From: Streptomyces fulvoviolaceus
GTDB taxonomy: Bacteria > Actinomycetota > Actinomycetes > Streptomycetales > Streptomycetaceae
NCBI RefSeq assembly: GCF_000718165.1
Contig: NZ_JOEY01000025.1
Span: 62,001 to 126,000 of the forward strand
Length of the DNA stretch: 64,000 nucleotides
Reading direction: 5' to 3'
The position numbers and the translations under genes were made by a program. Positions 59,055 to 64,000 of the stretch are shown one piece after another. How positions within the stretch are numbered: the stretch's first letter is position 1; every line of letters starts with the position of its first letter. The notes under the pieces were generated by a model. It did no database searches, had not been told where the DNA came from, and saw only the letters and a program-made list of their open reading frames with translations.

Positions 59055-60224
59055 ATGTCATTGACGAAGGCACCCCCGCACACCCCGGTCTTCAGCTCGT
59101 CCGCCGTGGTCGCCTCCTGCGTGGGCTTCGTCCTCATCGGTGCGCTCCAGGCCCTGTACGGTCCGGCCATCCCCGCCTTCCGCGCGGAGTTCGGTCTGTC
59201 GCCCTCGGCCGCGGGGCTCGGGCTGAGCGCCCACTTCGTCGGCGGAGTGGCCGGTGTGCTGCTGTTCGACCGGCTCTACGGACGGATCGGCAACCGGCAG
59301 ATCCTCGGCGCCTCGTACCTGCTCATGGCCATCGGCGCGGCGGGCTTCGCGCTGGCGCCGAACTGGCCGGCCGCACTGGCCGCGGCCCTGTTCGCCGGGC
59401 TCGGCTTCGGCGGCATCGACTACGGCCTCAACCAGCTGTTCGCGGTCGGCTTCGGCCACCGTTCGACCGCGATGCTGAACATCCTCAACGCCCACTTCGG
59501 CGTGGGCGCGATCCTCGGCCCGGCGCTGATCGGCGCGGTCGGCTCGGCGCACTACCCGGCGGTCTTCCTCGCCTTCGCGCTCGCCAACCTGCCGCTGCTG
59601 CTGTGCCTGCGAGGCGTACGCGACCGGGTGCCCGGCCCGGGCGCCGGGGCCGAGGCCGCCGGCGGGCCGGTCCTCGCCCGCAGTCTGGGCTCGGTGCTCG
59701 CCGTGTTCGTCGCGCTCTACGTCCTGCACGTGGGCATCGAGGCGGGCGTCGGCGGATGGGAGCCCACCCATCTGGAGACGGTGGGATACGGCGCCGGGGT
59801 GGCTGCGACCGCCACCTCCGTCTACTGGCTGATGATGACCGTGGGCCGGTTCCTGGTCGCACCGATCGCGCTGCGCTTCTCGGCGCAGACCATCATCACG
59901 GTCTCCTGTGCGGGCATGACGGTGTGTCTGCTGCTGGCCTCCGTACGGGAGTTGGCACCGTACGCGTACGCCGGTGTCGGTCTCTTCATCGCGCCGATCT
60001 TCCCCACCGGGCTGCCCTGGCTGCACAAGGCCGCACCGCGGGCCCGGCGGGCCGGCGCGCTGGTCATCGCCGCCTCGATGATCGGCGGGGTGGCCGCGGG
60101 ACCGGCGCTCGGCAAGGCCATCGAGTGGTCCGGGATCCGTGCCGTACCGCTGCTGCTGTGCGGCGTGTCGGCACTGTGCCTGGCCGCCACGCTCTGGCTG
60201 ATCCGCACCACGCGACCTCGCTGA
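59055..60224 (+). CDS. MFS transporter, probable sugar importer
   Basis: A 389-residue major facilitator with about twelve hydrophobic helices. Landmark segments are LSAHFVGGVAGVLLFDRLYGRIGNR (the motif-A region, about residues 56-80), FAGLGFGGIDYGLNQLFAVG, HFGVGAILGPALIG, and a central hydrophilic loop near 190-205 (GPGAGAEAAGGPV). It precedes two beta-galactosidase genes and probably imports their oligosaccharide substrate. The ATG at 59055 lacks a ribosome binding site and lies at the predicted transcription start, so the mRNA is probably leaderless; an in-frame ATG at 59019 would overlap the promoter. Confidence 0.85.
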   Translation: MSLTKAPPHTPVFSSSAVVASCVGFVLIGALQALYGPAIPAFRAEFGLSPSAAGLGLSAHFVGGVAGVLLFDRLYGRIGNRQILGASYLLMAIGAAGFALAPNWPAALAAALFAGLGFGGIDYGLNQLFAVGFGHRSTAMLNILNAHFGVGAILGPALIGAVGSAHYPAVFLAFALANLPLLLCLRGVRDRVPGPGAGAEAAGGPVLARSLGSVLAVFVALYVLHVGIEAGVGGWEPTHLETVGYGAGVAATATSVYWLMMTVGRFLVAPIALRFSAQTIITVSCAGMTVCLLLASVRELAPYAYAGVGLFIAPIFPTGLPWLHKAAPRARRAGALVIAASMIGGVAAGPALGKAIEWSGIRAVPLLLCGVSALCLAATLWLIRTTRPR

Positions 60225-60283
60225 ACCCACTCGACCCTCTCCAACAAGGCTCCGTACTCCGCACCCGAAGGGAAGCCCCCCGC

Positions 60284-62044
60284 ATGCCCGCACTGACGAC
60301 GTCGTCCGACGGTTTCCTCCTGCACGGCGAGCCGTTCCGGATCATCTCCGGGGCCATGCACTACTTCCGGATCCATCCCGACCAGTGGGCCGACCGGCTG
60401 CGCAAGGCCCGGCTCATGGGCCTCAACACCGTCGAGACGTACCTGCCGTGGAACCTGCACGAACCCGAGCCCGGCACGCTCGTCCTCGACGGCTTCCTCG
60501 ACCTGCCCCGCTGGCTGCGGCTGGCCCAGGAGGAGGGCCTGCACGTCCTGCTGCGCCCGGGGCCGTTCATCTGCGCCGAGTGGGACGACGGCGGGCTGCC
60601 CGCATGGCTCGTGGCGGACCACGACATCCCGCTGCGCACCAGCGACCCCCGCTTCACGGCCGCGTTCGACCGCTACCTGGAGCAGCTGCTGCCGCCGCTG
60701 CGGCCCCACTTCGCCGCGAACGGCGGCCCGGTGATCGCCGTACAGGTGGAGAACGAGTACGGCGCGTACGGCGACGACACCGCGTACCTCAAGCATGTCG
60801 AGCAGGCTCTTCGCTCCCGTGGCGTCGAGGAGCTGCTGTTCACCTGCGACCAGGCCAACGCCGAGCACCTGGGCACCGGCAGCCTGCCCGGCACGCTCGC
60901 CACCGTCACCTTCGGCAGCCGCGTCGAGGAGAACCTGGCGGCGCTGCGCACGCACCAGCCCGAAGGCCCGCTGATGTGCGCCGAGTTCTGGATCGGCTGG
61001 TTCGACCACTGGGGCGGACCGCACCACACGCGGTCGGCGACCGACGCGGCGGCCGACCTGGACCGGCTGCTGAACGCCGGTGCCTCCGTCAACATCTACA
61101 TGTTCCACGGCGGCACCAACTTCGGTTTCACCAACGGCGCCAACCACAAGCACGCCTACGAGCCCACCATCACGTCGTACGACTACGACGCCGCGCTCAC
61201 CGAGAGCGGCGACCCCGGCCCCAAGTACCACGCGTTCCGCGAGGTCATCGCCCGGCACGCACCGGTCCCCGACGAGCCGGCCCCTTCGAAGGGTCCCAAA
61301 CTCCCGCTCACGGACGTGGACCTGGACCGTCGCGCACCGCTGCTGCCGTATGTCCGCGGGCTGGCCGGGGCCGTGCGTTCGGAGGACCCGTCGACGATGA
61401 ACGAGCTCGGGGTGCACACGGGTTACGTGCTCTACCGCACCACCGTTCCCGCCTCGGGCGACGGTCTGCTGCACTTCGCGGGCGGCGTCGGCGACCGCGC
61501 CCAGGTCTTCGTGGACGGCGCCTCCGTCGGCGTACTGGAGCGGGAACGCCACGACGAGACGCTGCCCGTACGCGTGCCGCACGCCGGCGCCGTGCTGGAG
61601 GTTCTCGTGGAGAACATGGGCGGGGTCAACTACGGACCGCGCATCGGCGCACCCAAGGGGCTGCTCGGTCCGGTGTCCTTCCAGGGGGACGCCCTGCACG
61701 GCTGGGAGTGCCGGGCCGTGCCCCTGGACGACCTGGACGCCGTGCCGTTCGGCCCGTCCGACGCCGCCACGGACGCCGTGCCCGCCTTCCATCGGGGCAC
61801 CTTCGACGTGGACACCCCGGCCGACACCTTCCTCGCCCTGCCCGGCTGGACCAAGGGCCAGGCCTGGATCAACGGCTTCCACCTCGGCCGCTACTGGAAC
61901 CGCGGCCCGCAGCGCACCCTGTACGTACCCGGCCCGGTCCTGCGCCCTGGCCCCAACGAACTGGTCCTGCTGGAGCTGCACGCCACGACCGGCACCCGCG
62001 CCCAGCTGACCGACACTCCCGACCTCGGACCGGAGAACGACTGA
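60284..62044 (+). CDS. GH35 beta-galactosidase
   Basis: A 586-residue cytosolic GH35 enzyme. The TIM barrel covers about residues 1-330 with RIISGAMHYFRIHP, LRPGPFICAEWDDGGLPAWL, the acid/base Glu in QVENEYGAYG (about 155-164), and the nucleophile Glu in LMCAEFWIGWFDHWGG (about 232-247). YMFHGGTNFGFTNGAN follows, and then beta-sandwich domains to the C-terminus. It removes terminal beta-galactose from oligosaccharides. No signal peptide is present, so the substrate enters via the MFS transporter. GAAGGGAAG precedes the ATG, and the stop overlaps the next start as TGATG. Confidence 0.95.
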   Translation: MPALTTSSDGFLLHGEPFRIISGAMHYFRIHPDQWADRLRKARLMGLNTVETYLPWNLHEPEPGTLVLDGFLDLPRWLRLAQEEGLHVLLRPGPFICAEWDDGGLPAWLVADHDIPLRTSDPRFTAAFDRYLEQLLPPLRPHFAANGGPVIAVQVENEYGAYGDDTAYLKHVEQALRSRGVEELLFTCDQANAEHLGTGSLPGTLATVTFGSRVEENLAALRTHQPEGPLMCAEFWIGWFDHWGGPHHTRSATDAAADLDRLLNAGASVNIYMFHGGTNFGFTNGANHKHAYEPTITSYDYDAALTESGDPGPKYHAFREVIARHAPVPDEPAPSKGPKLPLTDVDLDRRAPLLPYVRGLAGAVRSEDPSTMNELGVHTGYVLYRTTVPASGDGLLHFAGGVGDRAQVFVDGASVGVLERERHDETLPVRVPHAGAVLEVLVENMGGVNYGPRIGAPKGLLGPVSFQGDALHGWECRAVPLDDLDAVPFGPSDAATDAVPAFHRGTFDVDTPADTFLALPGWTKGQAWINGFHLGRYWNRGPQRTLYVPGPVLRPGPNELVLLELHATTGTRAQLTDTPDLGPEND

Positions 62045-64000
62045 TGGCCCCGCACCGCCTGCGCACGACCTTCCCCGACGATGCCCCGGTGGCCGGGCAC
62101 CTGCCGTTCGCCGACGCCCCCGGGGTGCCCGACCCGATCGGGATCAACAGCCAGTGGCTCACGCGCGGCGGCCGCCCCTGGTTCCCGGTCTCCGGCGAGT
62201 TCCACTACTCCCGCTACCCGGCCGTGGAGTGGGAGGAGGAGCTGCTGAAGATGAAGGCGGGCGGGATCACCGCCGTCGCCAGCTACATCATCTGGATCCA
62301 CCACGAGGAGATCGAGGGCCGCGTCCGCTTCGACGGCGACCGCGACCTGCGCCGCTTCGCCGAGCTGTGTGCCCGGCACGGCCTGGACTTCATCCCGCGC
62401 ATCGGCCCCTGGTCCCACGCGGAGGCCCGCAACGGCGGCCTGCCCGACTGGCTGCTGACCCGCGACCTGACACCCCGCACCGACGACCCGGCTTATCTGG
62501 CGGCCGTACGGCCGTGGTTCGCGGCGATCGCCGAACAGCTCCGCGGCCTCGACCGGGCGCACGGCGGCCCGATCGTGGCGATCCAGATCGAGAACGAGCT
62601 CTACGACCAGCCCGGCCATCTGCTGACACTGAAGCGGATGGCTCAAGAGGCCGGTCTGAGCGCGCCCTTGTGGACCTCGACCGCATGGGGCGGTGTCCGG
62701 CTCCCGCCCGACGAACTGCTTCCGCTCTACGGCGGCTACACCGAGGCCTTCTGGACCGAGGCGGACGGCGGCTGGCCCGACACCTGCCGCAAGCACTTCT
62801 TCTTCACCCACCAGCGCGACGACGAGGGCATCGGCGCCGACCTGAGGCCGGCCACCGTCCGCGGTGGCGAGCCCGACGCCCTCGCGGACCGATTCCCCTG
62901 GGCCACCTGCGAGTTGGGCGGCGGCATGGCGGTGTCGTACCACCGACGGCCGTATGTCGACCCCGACGACATCGGCGCGCTCGGCCTCACCAAGATCGGC
63001 TGCGGCTCGGTGTGGCAGGGCTTCTACATGTTCCACGGCGGCACGAACCCGTCCGGTGAGCTCACCACCCTCCAGGAGTCTCACGCCACCGGCTATCCGA
63101 ACGACGTACCGGTCCTGACGTACGACTTCCAGGCACCCCTCGGCGAGTACGGCCAGTACCGCCGGACCTACCACGAACTCCGGCTTCAACACCTGCTGTT
63201 GGCGGACTACGGGCATCTGATCGCGCCCATGTGGTCCGCACTGCCGGAACGGCGACCGGAGGGCCAGCACGACCGGGACACCCTGCGATGGGCCGTGCGC
63301 ACCGACGGCGGTTCGGGGTTCCTGTTCGTCAACAACCACCAGCCGCACGAGCCGCTGCCGGACCACCCGGAAACCTCGTTCACCGTCGAATTCCCCTCCT
63401 CGGACAGCGAGTTGGCTCTGCCGAGCACTCCCGTCACCATCCCGACCGGCGCCTACTTCTGCTGGCCGCTGCGTCTCGACGTGGCCGGGCTGCGGCTGGA
63501 GTGGGCCACCGCCCAGCCGGTGTGCACGGTCGAGGACGACGGCCGTACGGTCCTGGTGCTGGCCGCGACCGACGGCATCGCTCCCGAACTCGCCCTGGAC
63601 GCGGCCACGGTGACGGCGGTCAACACTCCCTCGGGGAGTGTCACCCCGGTCGGCGACCGGCTGCTGGTGACCGGGCTGCGCCCCGGCACCGACGCCCTGG
63701 TCGAGGTGGACACCGCGGACGGCGGACGGGTCGGCCTGCTGGTCCTGGACGCGACCACGGCACGCACCGCCTACCGGGGTGTGGCCTGGGGCGCCGAGCG
63801 GCTGGTGCTGTGCGATGGCGGTGTCGTCTTCGACCAGGAGGAGGTACGACTGCACGGCTCGGGCGCGACGACCTCCTTCGCCGTGTTCCCCGCTCCGGAG
63901 CGGGTTCCGGTGGTGGACGGAGTGACGGTGGGCGCGCGGGCGGACGGGGTGTTCACGCAGTACCCGGTCCCGTCCGCGATCGCCGTCGACACGGGCGTCT
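62044..64000 (+). CDS. GH35 beta-galactosidase, second copy, cut by the right edge
   Basis: At least 652 residues, with no stop before the window ends. The frame begins MAPHRLRTTFPDDAPVAGHL and the GH35 barrel follows: VSGEFHYSRYPAVEWEEELL, then RIGPWSHAEARNGGLPDWLL, acid/base Glu in IQIENELYDQPGHL and nucleophile Glu in WATCELGGGMAV, then YMFHGGTNPSG. It is more like the larger bacterial/fungal GH35 group and is divergent from the first copy. The two genes are translationally coupled, so they probably act in series on one glycan. Confidence 0.92.
   Translation, partial: MAPHRLRTTFPDDAPVAGHLPFADAPGVPDPIGINSQWLTRGGRPWFPVSGEFHYSRYPAVEWEEELLKMKAGGITAVASYIIWIHHEEIEGRVRFDGDRDLRRFAELCARHGLDFIPRIGPWSHAEARNGGLPDWLLTRDLTPRTDDPAYLAAVRPWFAAIAEQLRGLDRAHGGPIVAIQIENELYDQPGHLLTLKRMAQEAGLSAPLWTSTAWGGVRLPPDELLPLYGGYTEAFWTEADGGWPDTCRKHFFFTHQRDDEGIGADLRPATVRGGEPDALADRFPWATCELGGGMAVSYHRRPYVDPDDIGALGLTKIGCGSVWQGFYMFHGGTNPSGELTTLQESHATGYPNDVPVLTYDFQAPLGEYGQYRRTYHELRLQHLLLADYGHLIAPMWSALPERRPEGQHDRDTLRWAVRTDGGSGFLFVNNHQPHEPLPDHPETSFTVEFPSSDSELALPSTPVTIPTGAYFCWPLRLDVAGLRLEWATAQPVCTVEDDGRTVLVLAATDGIAPELALDAATVTAVNTPSGSVTPVGDRLLVTGLRPGTDALVEVDTADGGRVGLLVLDATTARTAYRGVAWGAERLVLCDGGVVFDQEEVRLHGSGATTSFAVFPAPERVPVVDGVTVGARADGVFTQYPVPSAIAVDTGV

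Noticed and set aside
58910..60283. An N-terminal extension of the first GH35 enzyme to about 1044 residues
   Set aside because: The extension overlaps the MFS gene in another frame and reads as Arg/Gly-rich noise. The ATG at 60284 has a ribosome binding site and gives a normal GH35 start.
1..64000. tRNA, rRNA or tmRNA genes
   Set aside because: No cloverleaf-like sequence with CCA or T-loop (GTTCGA/GTTCAA in context) was convincing in the gaps, and no rRNA segment was seen. A tRNAscan-type search was not possible here.

Overview
This is a high-GC actinobacterial chromosome segment, almost certainly Streptomyces. The evidence is the strong G/C bias at third codon positions, frequent GTG starts, many TetR, LacI and ECF regulators, DUF5999, DUF2470 and CGNR-type proteins, and short palindromic or intergenic repeats of the kind scattered through Streptomyces genomes. 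No rRNA, tRNA, CRISPR array, integrase or transposase was seen. Most of the window is accessory metabolism, regulation and stress genes.

Layout. (1) 1-16 kb: single genes and small operons, including a DUF899 protein, an APH-like kinase behind a self-sufficient CYP102-type P450-reductase fusion with a divergent PAS-LuxR regulator, DUF3626, an FBP treble-clef protein, a quinone oxidoreductase facing a CGNR regulator across a very large inverted repeat, an erythromycin-esterase-like protein, a DinB-like protein, a FUSC membrane protein, a secreted lactonase-like propeller, and a DUF2470 gene under an iron box. (2) 16-25 kb: a TetR/P450 pair, a Cys-cluster plus pentapeptide-repeat protein, a TetR/serine hydrolase pair, DUF5999, an ECF41-type sigma factor, a lipoprotein, a PIG-L deacetylase and a proline-iminopeptidase-like hydrolase.

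(3) 24.8-40.5 kb: a complete L-rhamnose regulon built around one divergent promoter region at about 32.5-32.8 kb. Leftward run the ABC importer rhaT-rhaP-rhaQ-rhaS, the mutarotase rhaM, a secreted BNR_4 propeller (GH145/PL25-like, so possibly a rhamnose-releasing enzyme) and a LacI regulator. Rightward run rhaI, the fused aldolase/dehydrogenase rhaEW, rhaB and lutABC. Together these can take rhamnose outside the cell to DHAP plus pyruvate. Each divergent promoter has a TGAAA-type LacI operator just downstream of its -10 box.

(4) 40.5-48 kb: a decayed OpuC-type osmoprotectant transporter. Its ATPase is broken by a small palindromic element, its binding protein has a frameshift and a large internal deletion, and the parts are split over opposite strands. 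Between them lie a membrane protein, a signal-less amidase/transglycosylase pair sharing an almost identical 86-residue C-terminal domain, and an ArsR-like regulator. (5) 48-58.9 kb: a three-gene DUF6461/DUF4232/membrane operon, a MacB/FtsX-type ABC exporter ending in a strong terminator, a TetR gene, a MoxR-VWA (CoxE-like) pair, an SDR gene sharing the TetR operator motif, an oxidoreductase, a cupin, and a threonine/serine dehydratase with its YheO/DauR-like regulator. (6) 59-64 kb: an MFS transporter with two tandem GH35 beta-galactosidases (the second runs off the window), driven by a promoter whose -10 lies inside a LacI-type palindrome and whose transcript is probably leaderless.

The best candidates for something new are the lytic-enzyme pair with its duplicated domain, the propeller in the rhamnose regulon, the small palindromes that insert into coding genes (one tolerated in frame, one destructive), and several very clean uncharacterised operators.
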